DNA from: Butyrivibrio sp. NC2007
GTDB taxonomy: Bacteria; Bacillota; Clostridia; Lachnospirales; Lachnospiraceae
Reading direction: 5' to 3'
Length of the DNA: 42,717 nt
Assembly: GCF_000421405.1 (NCBI RefSeq)
Contig: NZ_ATWY01000023.1
Span: forward strand, 1 to 42,717
Shown here in pieces: positions 14,866 through 25,371 of this stretch. Position numbers and translations under genes: made by a program. The stretch's first letter is position 1. Each line of letters begins with the position of its first letter. Under the pieces are notes generated by a model. It was not told where the DNA came from and searched no databases. It saw only the letters and a list, made by a program, of their open reading frames with translations.

Positions 14866-17796
14866 ATGAGAATTGAAGATTTATCTTCGTATGAAATTAT
14901 TGAAAAGAGAAGGATTGATGACCTGAATTCTGAAAGCTATTTGTTAAGACACAAGAAATCAGGTGCGAGAGTAGCTCTTTTGTCCAATGACGATGAGAAC
15001 AAGGTGTTTTCAATCGGCTTTAGGACACCACCCAAGAACTCAACAGGTGTGGCTCACATTATTGAGCATACCGTGCTCTGCGGTTCTAAGGAGTTCCCGG
15101 TTAAGGATCCTTTTGTAGAGCTGGTTAAGGGCTCGCTTAATACATTTTTGAATGCAATGACTTATCCCGATAAGACCGTGTATCCGATAGCCAGCTGCAA
15201 TGATGCTGACTTCCAGAATCTGATGCACGTTTATCTGGATGCAGTTTTTTATCCGAATATATACAGTACTGACAAGATATTTAAGCAGGAAGGCTGGCAC
15301 TACGAGATGGAGGATGAGACATCAGACCTTACCATCAACGGTGTTGTTTACAACGAGATGAAGGGAGCGTTCTCATCTGCTGATGACATGCTCTCAAGAG
15401 AGATCCAGAACTCTCTTTACCCTGATACTACCTACGGTATAGAGTCAGGCGGAGATCCGGATGTTATTCCTGAGCTTACCTACGAGGAGTATCTGGACTT
15501 TCACAGGAAATACTATCATCCTTCAAACAGCTATATTTATATGTTTGGAAACATGGATATGGCTGAGAAGCTTGATTATATCGACAAGAACTACCTCTCC
15601 AAGTTTGACCGCATAGAGGTCGACTCTGAGGTTGGCGTTCAGAAGGCGTTTGATAAGCCGGTTAAGGTAGTTAAGCCTTATCCAATCCTTCCTGATGATG
15701 AAATAGCAAAGAACACTTATCTTTCCTATAACTTCAGCGTTGGATCACCACTGGATAAAAAGCTCTACGTTGCTTTTGATATTCTTGACTATGCGCTTTG
15801 TTCAGCTCCCGGAGCTCCAATCAAGAAAGCTCTTATTGAAAAGGGCATCGGACAGGATGTCTACAGCGAGTACGACAACGGTATAAGGCAGCCAATTTTC
15901 TCTATCGTTGCCAAGAATGCTGATGAATCACAGCTGGATGACTTTGTGGATACCATTCAGTCACTGCTTAAGGAGCAGGTAGAGAAGGGAATTGACAAGA
16001 AGTCTCTTCTTGCAGGTCTTTCCTACGATGAGTTTAAGTACCGCGAGGCAGATTTCGGAAGATTTCCAAAGGGCCTTTTGTACGGCCTTCAGGTTATGGA
16101 CAGCTGGCTCTACGACGATGAGAAACCCTGGATAAATGTAGAGGCCGGAGAAACCTTCGCTGAGCTTAAGAAGGAAGTGGATGGCAGATACTTTGAGGAG
16201 CTTGTTGAGAAGTATTTCCTTAATAACAATCACAAGAGCGTAGTAGTTCTGCGCCCCGAAAAAGGCCTTACCGAGAAAAAAGACGAGGAGCTTAAGAACA
16301 AGCTTCAGAAGTACAAGGATTCTCTCTCCGAGGATGAGATAAAGAAGATCGTTCAGGAGACCAAAGAGCTTAAGGAATATCAGGATACACCCGATGATCC
16401 GGAAGACCTTGCCAAGATCCCGCTTCTTACTCTGGCTGACATGAAGAAAGAAGCCGATAAGTTCATATATGAGCTCAGAAGTGCAGGGGATACAAAGGTT
16501 CTTTTCCATAACGTGTTTACAAGTGGCATTGCATATATAAACTTTGTGTTCGACATGAGCACTGTAGACAAAGAGCTCCTTCCTTACGCTTCATCTCTTA
16601 AGAAGGCACTTGGAATGTTGAATACCGAGCATTATGCATACGGAGATCTTTACAATGAGATCAACATAAGAACCGGTGGAATCAGCGGATCTATCAGCAC
16701 TTACACAGATTCTGATGATGTTAAGAAGTTCAGGACAGAGTTTGAGATCAGCGTCAAGGTTCTTCACGATAATCTTAGTTATGCATTTGATCTGGTAAAA
16801 GAGATCATGACTGCCACCAAATTTGATGACGTAAAGAGACTTCGCGAGATCTTTGGAGAGCAGTATGCAAGGCTCCAGACCGACCTTGCATCTGCAGGCC
16901 ACCAGAGTGCAGCGCTCAGAGCTATGAGCTATGTATCGCCTGCTGCAATGGTTTCTGACAATGTCAGCGGAATCGGTTATTTCAGACATCTTGAGAGGAT
17001 GAACAAGGCTCTTGAGACCGAGGATGGGGCAAAAGAGATCATTGAGAAATTCCAGCATCTCTGCCGCCTGATATTCAGACCTGAGAATCTTCTTGTGGAT
17101 GTCACAGGTACAGAGAAGGAATACGAGGGTATAGAGGATGAGGCAAAAGAGTTTGCGAAAGCTCTTTATACAGATGACGTTACAAAGGGTGAACTCAAGC
17201 TTGTACCCGAGAAGAAGAACGAGGGCTTTAAGACAGCCGGACAGGTTCAGTACGTTTGCAGAGCCGGTAACTTTGCAAAGAGCGGCCTTAAGTACAACGG
17301 CTCCCTTCGTGTTCTCAAGGTAATGATGGGCTATGATTACCTCTGGAAGAATATAAGAATTCTGGGCGGAGCTTACGGATGCATGAGCAGTTTTGCCAAG
17401 AACGGTGATTGTGCTTTTGTTACCTACAGAGACCCTAACCTTCAAAACAGTATAGACGTATTTGAAGGGGCTTCTGAGTACTTAAGAAGCTTTGAGTCTG
17501 ATGATAGAACAATCCTTCAGTATATAATCGGTGCAATATCAGACCTTGATACACCCAAGACACCTTCAGCAAAGGGAGCATATGGTCTTACAGCGTACCT
17601 TTGCAATGCCAAGATGGAGAACATCCAGAAGAACAGGGATGAGCTTCTTGGAACTACCAAGGAGAGCATCAGAGGCCTTGCGGAGTATGTTGATGCATTC
17701 ATGTCCGACGAGTGCCTGTGCGTCATCGGATCAGCTGAGAAGATCGAGGAGAGTAAAGAGCTATTTAACTCAGTTCAGCAGCTGGTTGGAAAGTAA
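14866..17796 (+). CDS. M16 family (presequence-protease type) zinc metallopeptidase
   Basis: A 976-residue M16C-type insulinase-family protease. The inverted zinc motif HXXEH is H64-I-I-E67-H68 in GVAHIIEHTVLCGS; the downstream glutamate region NGVVYNEMKGAFS is present. Length and layout (two M16 halves joined by a charged helical linker near residues 465-510) match PreP-like enzymes, which degrade peptides inside a closed chamber. There is no signal peptide, so it should be cytoplasmic. The leader holds a two-tier hairpin. A DUF4349 lipoprotein follows 43 nt later. Peptide recycling is the likely role; natural substrates are unknown. Confidence 0.94.
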   Translation: MRIEDLSSYEIIEKRRIDDLNSESYLLRHKKSGARVALLSNDDENKVFSIGFRTPPKNSTGVAHIIEHTVLCGSKEFPVKDPFVELVKGSLNTFLNAMTYPDKTVYPIASCNDADFQNLMHVYLDAVFYPNIYSTDKIFKQEGWHYEMEDETSDLTINGVVYNEMKGAFSSADDMLSREIQNSLYPDTTYGIESGGDPDVIPELTYEEYLDFHRKYYHPSNSYIYMFGNMDMAEKLDYIDKNYLSKFDRIEVDSEVGVQKAFDKPVKVVKPYPILPDDEIAKNTYLSYNFSVGSPLDKKLYVAFDILDYALCSAPGAPIKKALIEKGIGQDVYSEYDNGIRQPIFSIVAKNADESQLDDFVDTIQSLLKEQVEKGIDKKSLLAGLSYDEFKYREADFGRFPKGLLYGLQVMDSWLYDDEKPWINVEAGETFAELKKEVDGRYFEELVEKYFLNNNHKSVVVLRPEKGLTEKKDEELKNKLQKYKDSLSEDEIKKIVQETKELKEYQDTPDDPEDLAKIPLLTLADMKKEADKFIYELRSAGDTKVLFHNVFTSGIAYINFVFDMSTVDKELLPYASSLKKALGMLNTEHYAYGDLYNEINIRTGGISGSISTYTDSDDVKKFRTEFEISVKVLHDNLSYAFDLVKEIMTATKFDDVKRLREIFGEQYARLQTDLASAGHQSAALRAMSYVSPAAMVSDNVSGIGYFRHLERMNKALETEDGAKEIIEKFQHLCRLIFRPENLLVDVTGTEKEYEGIEDEAKEFAKALYTDDVTKGELKLVPEKKNEGFKTAGQVQYVCRAGNFAKSGLKYNGSLRVLKVMMGYDYLWKNIRILGGAYGCMSSFAKNGDCAFVTYRDPNLQNSIDVFEGASEYLRSFESDDRTILQYIIGAISDLDTPKTPSAKGAYGLTAYLCNAKMENIQKNRDELLGTTKESIRGLAEYVDAFMSDECLCVIGSAEKIEESKELFNSVQQLVGK

Positions 17797-17839
17797 ATCT
17801 ATCGTATTAGGACGCCCATGGCGCCAAAAGGAGGAGATT

Positions 17840-18871
17840 ATGAAAAAGAGAAGTGTCAGAGTATTTGGAACAGCCATGGCTCTTGTCATGGGAGTTATGC
17901 TCACAGCCTGCGGATCTTCTTCAAGCGATTCATCAGGATATGCCAAGTATGCAGCGACTGAGACAGCTGCTGACTATGGCGTATATGAAGAGCCTGCTGC
18001 GGCTATGGAGATGGCAGATACTTCTGCAGGAACAGATGGCCAGACGCAGGTCAATGACACCAGCAGAAAGCTGATTAAGACCGTTAATCTCGATACCGAG
18101 ACTGAGGACCTTGATCAGACAGTATCCCTTATAGAACAGAAAGTTACCGGACTTGGCGGATATATCGAGTCCAGCAATATCTACAACGGAACCACCTATT
18201 CCGGACGTTCATCCAGAAGTGCCAGCATTACTGCAAGAGTTCCTGCTGTAAATCTTGACTCCTTTGTGGATTCTGTAGAAGGAAACACAAACATCACAAG
18301 AAAATCTGTCAATGTAGATGACATTACTCTTACTTATGTTGATATCGAGAGTAAGAGAAACTCCTTAAGAACAGAGGAAAAGAGACTTTTAGAGATTCTG
18401 GAATCTGCTGAGACAGTTGAAGACCTCATAACAGTAGAGGATAAGCTTGCTGATGTAAGATATGAACTTGAGAGCATAGAATCTCAGATCAGAAGCTACG
18501 ACAATCTTGTTGATTACAGCACGGTATACCTTAACATTGAAGAGGTTGTTAAGTTCACTCCTGTGGAGAAAGAGAGTGCCTTCAGCAGAATGGGCAAGGG
18601 CTTTATGGAGAATCTCTCTGATGTGGGCGAAGCCATTGTTGACTTCCTTGTATGGTTTGTATCACACATCCCCGGACTTATAGTATTTGTCATAGTTGTA
18701 GTAATTATTGTGCTCATTATCAGAGCAATTGTTGTGGGAAGCAAGAAGAAAAAGGCTAAGAAGATGCAGATGATGTATCAGGCAGCTGCGCAGAACGCAG
18801 CTCCGGTACCAAGTAACCAGGCACCTCAGCAGGCTAAAGAGCCTGAAAAAGGAAACGATGGAAATAAGTAA
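17840..18871 (+). CDS. DUF4349 domain lipoprotein
   Basis: A 343-residue secreted lipoprotein. The signal peptide ends in the lipobox LTAC with Cys24. A short Ser/Ala-rich spacer leads into a DUF4349 domain (RKLIKTVNLDTETEDLDQTV; later DIESKRNSLRTEEKRLLEIL coiled coil). A C-terminal TM segment lies at about 278-300, then a basic and Gln/Pro-rich tail. Anchors at both ends are typical of this family. The start is the ATG after AAAAGGAGGAG; a longer reading frame that overlaps the protease gene is not used. The stop overlaps the start of era by 14 nt. Function unknown. Confidence 0.9.
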   Translation: MKKRSVRVFGTAMALVMGVMLTACGSSSSDSSGYAKYAATETAADYGVYEEPAAAMEMADTSAGTDGQTQVNDTSRKLIKTVNLDTETEDLDQTVSLIEQKVTGLGGYIESSNIYNGTTYSGRSSRSASITARVPAVNLDSFVDSVEGNTNITRKSVNVDDITLTYVDIESKRNSLRTEEKRLLEILESAETVEDLITVEDKLADVRYELESIESQIRSYDNLVDYSTVYLNIEEVVKFTPVEKESAFSRMGKGFMENLSDVGEAIVDFLVWFVSHIPGLIVFVIVVVIIVLIIRAIVVGSKKKKAKKMQMMYQAAAQNAAPVPSNQAPQQAKEPEKGNDGNK

Positions 18872-19925
18872 TTTTAAAACAGGTTTTGTAACTTTAATAG
18901 GGCGTCCCAATGTAGGTAAGTCGACACTGATGAACCACCTCATCGGGCAGAAGATCGCCATAACTTCCAACAAGCCTCAGACCACCAGAAACAGGATCAT
19001 GACTGTTTTTACAGATGACGAGGCACAGATGATATTCCTTGATACCCCGGGAATCCACGACACCAAGAATAAGCTTGGTGAGTACATGACCAAGGTGGCA
19101 AAGAGTACGCTGGAAGAGGTGGACCTTATTCTCTGGCTCGTTGAGCCCAGCACCTATATAGGTGAAGTGGAGAAGTCCATTATCGAGGAGCTTAAGAAGT
19201 CCAAAAAGCCCATAATACTGGTCATCAACAAGATTGATACCGTATCGGCGGAGAACCTTCAGAAGTTCGAAGATGCTTATACCAAGGAAATGGACTTTGC
19301 CAGAGTGGTGAAGGTTGCAGCCCTTAAGGGCCAGAATGTAGATGGCGTGCTTGCTACAATCAAGGAATTCCTTCCCTACGGACCTGCTCTTTATGATGAG
19401 GACACCATTACAGATCAGCCTGAGAGACAGATCGTAGCGGAGATCATAAGAGAAAAGGCTCTTCGTCTTCTTCAGGACGAGGTACCTCACGGAATTGCTG
19501 TAACAATAGAGACCATGAGGATGAGGGAGAAAAAGGCAGAGAAACCTAAGAAAAAGAGACATCAGCATCCACCGAAAAAGAGCGCTCTGGAGAAACAGAT
19601 GCAGGCAGCTATGGATGAAGACCTTCCGGATGGCCCGGTTGTCTTTTGCCTGGATGATATGAATGCCGAGGAAGAGGTTTATGATCCCGAGGGTATCATG
19701 GACATTGAGGCAACGGTCATCTGCGAGAGAGACTCCCACAAGGGAATCGTCATCGGAAAGGGCGGCGCTATGCTAAAAAGAATCGGCAGCGCAGCCAGAA
19801 AAGATATCGAGGAACTGGTTGGATGTCAGGTTAATCTCCAGCTCTTTGTTAAGGTAAGAAGAGACTGGCGCGATGATACGCAGCAGATGAAGAATTTTGG
19901 TTACAATCCAAAGGATTTTAAATAG
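18858..19925 (+). CDS. era: GTPase Era with insertion in the KH domain
   Basis: A 355-residue GTPase for 16S rRNA maturation and 30S assembly. The G domain shows GRPNVGKS (15-22), DTPG (62-65) and NKID (124-127). The KH domain has PHGIAVTIE (210-218) and, later, ERDSHKGIVIGKGG (290-303) with the RNA-binding GKGG. Between these, residues about 224-280 form an insertion, first basic (KKAEKPKKKRHQHPPKK) then acidic, absent from E. coli Era (301 residues). The ATG overlaps the DUF4349 gene, so translational coupling is likely. Identity is certain; the role of the insertion is unknown. Confidence 0.96.
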   Translation: MEISNFKTGFVTLIGRPNVGKSTLMNHLIGQKIAITSNKPQTTRNRIMTVFTDDEAQMIFLDTPGIHDTKNKLGEYMTKVAKSTLEEVDLILWLVEPSTYIGEVEKSIIEELKKSKKPIILVINKIDTVSAENLQKFEDAYTKEMDFARVVKVAALKGQNVDGVLATIKEFLPYGPALYDEDTITDQPERQIVAEIIREKALRLLQDEVPHGIAVTIETMRMREKKAEKPKKKRHQHPPKKSALEKQMQAAMDEDLPDGPVVFCLDDMNAEEEVYDPEGIMDIEATVICERDSHKGIVIGKGGAMLKRIGSAARKDIEELVGCQVNLQLFVKVRRDWRDDTQQMKNFGYNPKDFK

Positions 19926-19934
19926 GAGCTTTTG

Positions 19935-20594
19935 ATGGAAGATATCATTACCGTCAGAGGAATAGTACTAAAGCATAGTCCCAGTGGGGATTATGACTGG
20001 GTAGCAACTATATTCACCGCCGAGAGGGGCAAGATCACAGCCTTTGCAAGAAGCGCAAGAAAGCCAAACGGGCGGCTCTCAGGCACAGTTGAGCCATTTT
20101 GTTTCGGAACTTTCAAGCTCTTTGTGGGAAAAAGTTCCTACAATATTGTAGAGGCTGATATAGAGAACTACTTTGAAGGATTTAGGGGGGATCTTGAAGG
20201 TGCCTGTTACGGCACCTTTTTCCTTGAACTGGCTTCGTACTATTCAAAAGAGAATATTGAGGACAGGGAACTGCTAAATCTTTTGTACATTTCCCTGAAA
20301 GCTCTGCAAAAGGACTCAATTCCCAATAAGCTGGTAAGGTGCATTTATGAGCTAAAGAGCCTTCAGATAGAAGGTGAGTATCCCGGAGTTCCGGCAAATA
20401 TGGAGATACAGGAATCCACGAGATATGCTCTTTCACATATTGAGTCTTCGCAGCTTGAGAAACTCTATACCTTTAATGTAAGCGATGAAGTACTCTATGA
20501 ACTTTGCAGGGTAACGTCCCTTTACAGAAGTAAGTTTATCGACAGGACACTAAAAAGCATGGAAATGCTCGCCACCTTTGACGATGCCCTGTAA
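19935..20594 (+). CDS. recO: DNA repair protein RecO
   Basis: A 219-residue recombination mediator that loads RecA with RecR. The N-terminal OB fold is clear (ITVRGIVLKHSPSGDYDWVATIFTAERGKITAFARSARK), followed by the helical domain. It is on the short side (B. subtilis RecO has about 255) and lacks the CxxC zinc cluster many Gram-positive RecO proteins carry. The ATG at 19935 follows AGGAGC; a TTG one codon earlier is less likely. It is 9 nt after era, the classical era-recO order. Confidence 0.92.
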   Translation: MEDIITVRGIVLKHSPSGDYDWVATIFTAERGKITAFARSARKPNGRLSGTVEPFCFGTFKLFVGKSSYNIVEADIENYFEGFRGDLEGACYGTFFLELASYYSKENIEDRELLNLLYISLKALQKDSIPNKLVRCIYELKSLQIEGEYPGVPANMEIQESTRYALSHIESSQLEKLYTFNVSDEVLYELCRVTSLYRSKFIDRTLKSMEMLATFDDAL

Positions 20595-20605
20595 TGAAGG
20601 CGCTA

Positions 20606-20634
20606 TTGAAAAAGAAAAATGATTTGGATATAAT
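20606..20634 (+). promoter_or_regulatory. Promoter before lipoprotein-glyS-alaS
   Basis: TTGAAA (20606-20611) and TATAAT (20629-20634), spacing 17 nt, in the short gap after recO. No T-box leader is seen. Confidence 0.75.
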
Positions 20635-20657
20635 TACTTTGTTTGTGAGGTGAAAAG

Positions 20658-21260
20658 GTGGTTATTATAAAGAAAAAACTTACGGCAGCTGCCGTAATAT
20701 CTTTTACCATATTGGGACTGTGCGCCTGCGGAAAAGAGACTGCGGGGGTTTCCACTGTATCGGTGGACAAGGAAGGTAAGGTAGAGAGCGTTTTATACGA
20801 TACCTTCGACAAGGATTACTACAGCCTTGAAGAACTTAAAAATATGGCAGAAGAAGAAATTTCAGATTACAATTCAGAGTATGAAAACCCAAGGATCACG
20901 CTTTCAGATGCCCAGGTGCTTGAGGAGGAAGGCGTTGTTAAGCTTACGATGCAGTTTGAGAGCGCCCAGGACTATTCCTATTATAATCAGGTGGATATGT
21001 TCTACGGCACTGTGGCAGATGCCAGAAGCGCAGGGTATGAGCTTAATTTAAACCTTGTGGATGATAAGGGTGACAAGATAGATCCTTCTATAATCGATCA
21101 GAATCCTGACAGACACATAATAATAACCAGTGACAAGACAAACATTAAGACCCCTTATAACATCGAATACATGTCAAAGGGAGTCAACAGCCTTGGTAAA
21201 AAGGAAGCAGAGCTTCATGCGGTAACTGCAGAGTACGCACAGCTCCTTCTTTCAAAATAA
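20658..21260 (+). CDS. Small lipoprotein of unknown function
   Basis: A 200-residue lipoprotein beginning at GTG with GAGGTG 6 nt upstream. A signal peptide ([18 protein letters not shown]) leads to a lipobox LCAC and a mature protein with alternating strands and charged turns. There is no known motif; the mature part has an even acidic/basic mix and no cysteines. It has its own promoter and is 29 nt before glyS. Probably cell-surface; function unknown. Confidence 0.82.
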   Translation: MVIIKKKLTAAAVISFTILGLCACGKETAGVSTVSVDKEGKVESVLYDTFDKDYYSLEELKNMAEEEISDYNSEYENPRITLSDAQVLEEEGVVKLTMQFESAQDYSYYNQVDMFYGTVADARSAGYELNLNLVDDKGDKIDPSIIDQNPDRHIIITSDKTNIKTPYNIEYMSKGVNSLGKKEAELHAVTAEYAQLLLSK

Positions 21261-21289
21261 GAAACATTTACAGAGAGGAATATTTAAAC

Positions 21290-22699
21290 ATGGAAAAATC
21301 AGCAAAGACAATGGACAAGATTGTTGCTCTGGCAAAGGGAAGAGGCTTTATTTATCCCGGATCTGAGATCTATGGCGGACTGGCGAACACTTGGGACTAC
21401 GGTAATCTCGGCGTAGAGTTCAAGAACAACGTTAAGAAGGCATGGTGGCAGAAGTTCGTACAGGAGAGCCCATACAACGTAGGCGTAGACTGTGCGATCC
21501 TTATGAACCCTCAGACATGGGTTGCTTCAGGACATCTTGGCGGTTTCTCAGATCCTCTTATGGATTGTAAGGAGTGCCACGAGAGATTCAGAGCAGATAA
21601 GATCATTGAGGACTTTGCTGCAGAGAATAATATTACTCTTGAGACATCAGTAGACGGATGGTCTCACGAGGAGATGGAGAAGTTCATAAACGATCACAAC
21701 GTTCCCTGCCCATCATGTGGCAAGCATGACTTCACCAGCATCAGAGAGTTCAACCTTATGTTCAAAACATTCCAGGGTGTAACAGAGGATGCCAAGGATA
21801 CAGTGTATCTTCGTCCCGAGACTGCCCAGGGAATTTTTGTAAACTTCAAGAACGTACAGCGTTCATCACGTAAGAAGGTACCTTTCGGAATCTGCCAGGT
21901 AGGTAAGAGTTTTCGTAACGAGATCACTCCCGGTAACTTCACTTTCCGTACAAGAGAGTTCGAGCAGATGGAGCTTGAGTTCTTCTGCAAGCCCGGAACA
22001 CAGACAGAGTGGTTTGAGTACTGGAGAAAGTTCTGCTATGAGTGGCTTCTTTCTCTCGGAATCAAGAAAGAGAACCTTCGTCTTCGTGACCATGATCCTG
22101 AGGAGCTTTCATTCTACTCAGATCACACAACAGATATCGAGTATGCATTCCCATTCACAGAGTGGGGCGAGCTCTGGGGCATTGCTTCAAGAACAGATTA
22201 CGACCTTACACGTCACCAGGAGACATCAGGCCAGTCTATGGATTACTTCGATGATGAGACAAATGAGAAGTACATCCCTTATGTTGTTGAGCCTTCACTT
22301 GGTGCAGACCGTGTAGCTCTTGCATTCCTTTGCGAAGCATACGATGAGGAGAACCTTGGAACAGAAGATAAGCCTGATATGAGAACAGTTCTTCGTTTCC
22401 ATCCTGCAATTGCACCTGTTAAGATCGGTATCCTTCCACTTTCCAAGAAGCTCAACGAGGGCGCAGAGAAGATATATGCTCAGCTTTCAAAGAAGTACAA
22501 CTGCGAGTTTGACGACAGAGGAAACATCGGTAAGAGATATCGCAGACAGGATGAAATCGGAACACCTTTCTGCATCACATATGATTTTGATTCAGAGACA
22601 GACGGCAAGGTAACAGTAAGATTCAGGGATTCAATGGAGCAGGAGCGTATTGCCATTGATGAGCTTGAGAGCTTCTTTGCTGATAAGTTTGACTTCTAA
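21290..22699 (+). CDS. glyS: Glycyl-tRNA synthetase, single-chain class II
   Basis: A 469-residue GlyRS of the alpha-2 type found in Firmicutes, archaea and eukaryotes. Motif 2 is within [20 protein letters not shown]; motif 3 is [10 protein letters not shown]. Four cysteines in CxxC pairs near residues 91-142 (DCKECH and CPSCG) suggest a zinc-binding insertion. The anticodon-binding domain is C-terminal. AGAGAGGA precedes the ATG. It is 12 nt upstream of alaS, giving coupled supply of the two smallest-residue synthetases. Confidence 0.96.
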   Translation: MEKSAKTMDKIVALAKGRGFIYPGSEIYGGLANTWDYGNLGVEFKNNVKKAWWQKFVQESPYNVGVDCAILMNPQTWVASGHLGGFSDPLMDCKECHERFRADKIIEDFAAENNITLETSVDGWSHEEMEKFINDHNVPCPSCGKHDFTSIREFNLMFKTFQGVTEDAKDTVYLRPETAQGIFVNFKNVQRSSRKKVPFGICQVGKSFRNEITPGNFTFRTREFEQMELEFFCKPGTQTEWFEYWRKFCYEWLLSLGIKKENLRLRDHDPEELSFYSDHTTDIEYAFPFTEWGELWGIASRTDYDLTRHQETSGQSMDYFDDETNEKYIPYVVEPSLGADRVALAFLCEAYDEENLGTEDKPDMRTVLRFHPAIAPVKIGILPLSKKLNEGAEKIYAQLSKKYNCEFDDRGNIGKRYRRQDEIGTPFCITYDFDSETDGKVTVRFRDSMEQERIAIDELESFFADKFDF

Positions 22700-22711
22700 T
22701 GGAGGAATATA

Positions 22712-25363
22712 ATGAAACAGTTTACTGCTAATGAGCTTAGAAAGGCTTGGAAGGACTTCTACATCAAGAGAGGTCACGTTGATTGCGGAGCCGTATCACT
22801 GGTATCAGACGGTTCCACAGGTGTTATGTTCAACGTTGCAGGAATGCAGCCACTTATGCCTTATCTTTTAGGTAAGAAGCATCCCATGGGAACAAGACTT
22901 TGCAACGTTCAGGGATGTGTTCGTACCAATGATATTGATTCCGTTGGTGATAAGAGCCACGGAACCTTCTTCGAGATGATGGGAAGCTGGTCACTTGGTG
23001 ACTACTTCAAGAAAGAACGTTGCCAGTGGAGCTATGAGCTTCTTACAGAGCTCTTTGGATTCGACAGAGATCACCTTGCTGCAACAGTATTTGCAGGCGA
23101 TGAGAATGCTCCAAGAGATGAAGAGGGTGCTAAATACCGTATCGAATCAGGATTTAAGCCTGAGAATATATTCTATCTTCCCGCTGAGGATAACTGGTGG
23201 GGACTTGAATACGGTCCATGTGGCCCCGACTCTGAGATGTTCTATGTAAAAGACATCCCGGATTGCGGACCTGATTGCGGACCCGGATGCCACTGCGGTA
23301 AGTACACAGAGATCGGTAACGACGTATTTATGCAGTATGAGAAGCATCACGACGGTTCCCTTACACCTCTTTCACAGAAGAACGTAGATACAGGATGGGG
23401 ACTTGAGAGAATCCTTGCATTCCTCAACGGTGTTGATGATGTTTATAAGATCGATCTTCACGCTCCTGTTATCGCATACATTGCAAAAGAGAGCGGAATC
23501 GCTTATGAAGCTGACGAGAAGTCAACAAGATCCATGAGAATCCTTGCTGATCACACAAGAACAGCAGTAATGCTCATCGGTGATGAGGCTAAGCTTCTTC
23601 CTTCAAACACAGGAGCAGGCTACATCTTAAGAAGACTTATCCGTCGTGCTGTAAGACACGCAAGAGCCCTGGGACTTAAGAAGGAGCAGATCCTCGGAGT
23701 AGCAACAATTTACCTTGATGAGTACTCAGAGAGCTATCCTAACCTTGTTAAATACAGAGAGTTCGTATTAAGAGAGCTCGGAAGAGAAATTGATCGTTTC
23801 GAGTCAACTCTTGAGAACGGAATGAAAGAGTTTAAGAAGATCCTTGATAAGACTTCATCAGAAGGAAAGAAGACAGTAGACGGAAAAGATGCATTCTTCC
23901 TCTATGATACCTTCGGATTCCCTGTAGAGCTCACTGTAGAGCTTGCTGAAGAAGAGGGCTTTACTGTAGATGAGGACGGCTTTGCTAAGGCTATGGAAGA
24001 GCAGAAGCAGAAGGCAAGAGATAATCAGAACTTCTCAGCTAACCTCACTACCGGCGCCGGAGTATTCGATTCTCTTAATGAGTCAGTTAAGAGCGAGTTT
24101 GTTGGATATACATCTATTACAGCTGACGGCAAGATCGTTGCCATGGCTGATGAGGAGCTTTCAGATGAGCTCACAGCCGGATCAAAGGGCAGCATCATTA
24201 CAGACGTTACACCTTTCTACGGAACAATGGGTGGACAGGTTGGAGATATCGGTGTGATCGAGGGCGCAAACGGCGCTAAGTTCACAGTAACAGACACCAT
24301 TCATGTAGCAGGCGGAAGGACAGCTCACGTAGGAGAGGTTACAGAAGGCTCCTTTAAGGTTGGCGATGCTGTTAAGCTCTGCGTAGATGCAGAGAACAGA
24401 GCTAAGACCTGCAGAAACCACAGTGCTACTCACCTTCTTCAGAAGGCACTTCAGGAAGTACTCGGTGATCACGTTGAGCAGGCCGGTTCTTACCAGGATC
24501 CTGACAAGACAAGATTCGACTTCTCACACCATCAGGCTATGACGGCTGAGGAGATCAAAAAGGTTGAGGATCTTGTAAACGAGAAGATCGCAGCAGCTCT
24601 TCCTGTTGTCACAGAAGAAATGACAATGGAAGAAGCCAAGAAGACAGGAGCTATGGCTTTGTTTGGTGAGAAGTACGGCGAGAGAGTCCGCGTAGTCAAG
24701 ATGGGAGATTTCTCCATAGAGCTCTGCGGTGGTACTCACGTATCAAATACAAGTCATGTAGGTATCTTCAAGATTGTTTCAGAGAGCGGCGTTGCAGCAG
24801 GAGTTCGTCGTATCGAAGCTCTCACAGGAAGCAATGCAAGAAATTACTACAGAGATGTTGAGAATAAGCTTGAAGAGGCAGCTAAGGCACTTAAGACAAC
24901 ACCTGCCGATATAAATGACCATATAAAGAAGCTCCAGGAGGAGCTCAAGGCTCTTAAGAGCGAGAACGAGTCCTTAAAGAGTAAGGAAGCTCAGGCAGCT
25001 CTCGGAGATGTGGGCGACCAGGTCAAGGAAGTAAAGGGAGTTAAGCTCCTTGCTACATCTGTTAAGGGTGTTGACATGAACGGCCTTAGAGACTTGGGAG
25101 ACCAGATGAAGACTAAGCTCGGTGAGGGCGTAGTAGTTCTTATCTCTGAGCTTGATGGCAAGGTAAACCTTGTAACCATGGCTACTGACGGAGCAATGGC
25201 AAAGGGTGCTCATGCAGGTAACCTCGTTAAGGCAATTGCGCCTAAGGTAGGCGGAGGCGGCGGTGGTCGTCCGAACATGGCTCAGGCCGGCGGCAAGAAC
25301 CCTGCAGGTATCGCAGATGCCATAGCTGAGGCAGAAAAGATCCTTGGTGAGCAGATAGGATAA
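22712..25363 (+). CDS. alaS: Alanyl-tRNA synthetase
   Basis: An 883-residue class II synthetase. The catalytic core is N-terminal (SDGSTGVMFNVAGMQPLMPY), the editing domain carries HSATHLLQ and CGGTHV, which bind zinc, and the C-Ala domain ends with the Gly-rich KVGGGGGGRPNMAQAGG. All regions needed for charging and for removal of Ser or Gly are present, at full length. TGGAGGA precedes the ATG. A membrane protein gene follows after 8 nt. Confidence 0.97.
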   Translation: MKQFTANELRKAWKDFYIKRGHVDCGAVSLVSDGSTGVMFNVAGMQPLMPYLLGKKHPMGTRLCNVQGCVRTNDIDSVGDKSHGTFFEMMGSWSLGDYFKKERCQWSYELLTELFGFDRDHLAATVFAGDENAPRDEEGAKYRIESGFKPENIFYLPAEDNWWGLEYGPCGPDSEMFYVKDIPDCGPDCGPGCHCGKYTEIGNDVFMQYEKHHDGSLTPLSQKNVDTGWGLERILAFLNGVDDVYKIDLHAPVIAYIAKESGIAYEADEKSTRSMRILADHTRTAVMLIGDEAKLLPSNTGAGYILRRLIRRAVRHARALGLKKEQILGVATIYLDEYSESYPNLVKYREFVLRELGREIDRFESTLENGMKEFKKILDKTSSEGKKTVDGKDAFFLYDTFGFPVELTVELAEEEGFTVDEDGFAKAMEEQKQKARDNQNFSANLTTGAGVFDSLNESVKSEFVGYTSITADGKIVAMADEELSDELTAGSKGSIITDVTPFYGTMGGQVGDIGVIEGANGAKFTVTDTIHVAGGRTAHVGEVTEGSFKVGDAVKLCVDAENRAKTCRNHSATHLLQKALQEVLGDHVEQAGSYQDPDKTRFDFSHHQAMTAEEIKKVEDLVNEKIAAALPVVTEEMTMEEAKKTGAMALFGEKYGERVRVVKMGDFSIELCGGTHVSNTSHVGIFKIVSESGVAAGVRRIEALTGSNARNYYRDVENKLEEAAKALKTTPADINDHIKKLQEELKALKSENESLKSKEAQAALGDVGDQVKEVKGVKLLATSVKGVDMNGLRDLGDQMKTKLGEGVVVLISELDGKVNLVTMATDGAMAKGAHAGNLVKAIAPKVGGGGGGRPNMAQAGGKNPAGIADAIAEAEKILGEQIG

Positions 25364-25371
25364 AAAGGAAA

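Noticed and set aside
16591..17445. 284-codon minus-strand ORF within the protease gene
   Set aside because: Antisense shadow of the M16 gene with no start signals and Cys/Leu-rich nonsense composition.
17531..17839. Long upstream extension of the DUF4349 lipoprotein frame
   Set aside because: It overlaps the protease gene out of frame, and would place the lipoprotein signal inside the protein; AAAAGGAGGAG marks the start at 17840.
20595..21289. T-box riboswitch controlling glyS-alaS
   Set aside because: Gaps before the lipoprotein gene and before glyS are 63 and 29 nt, too short for a T-box, and no T-box core sequence is visible.
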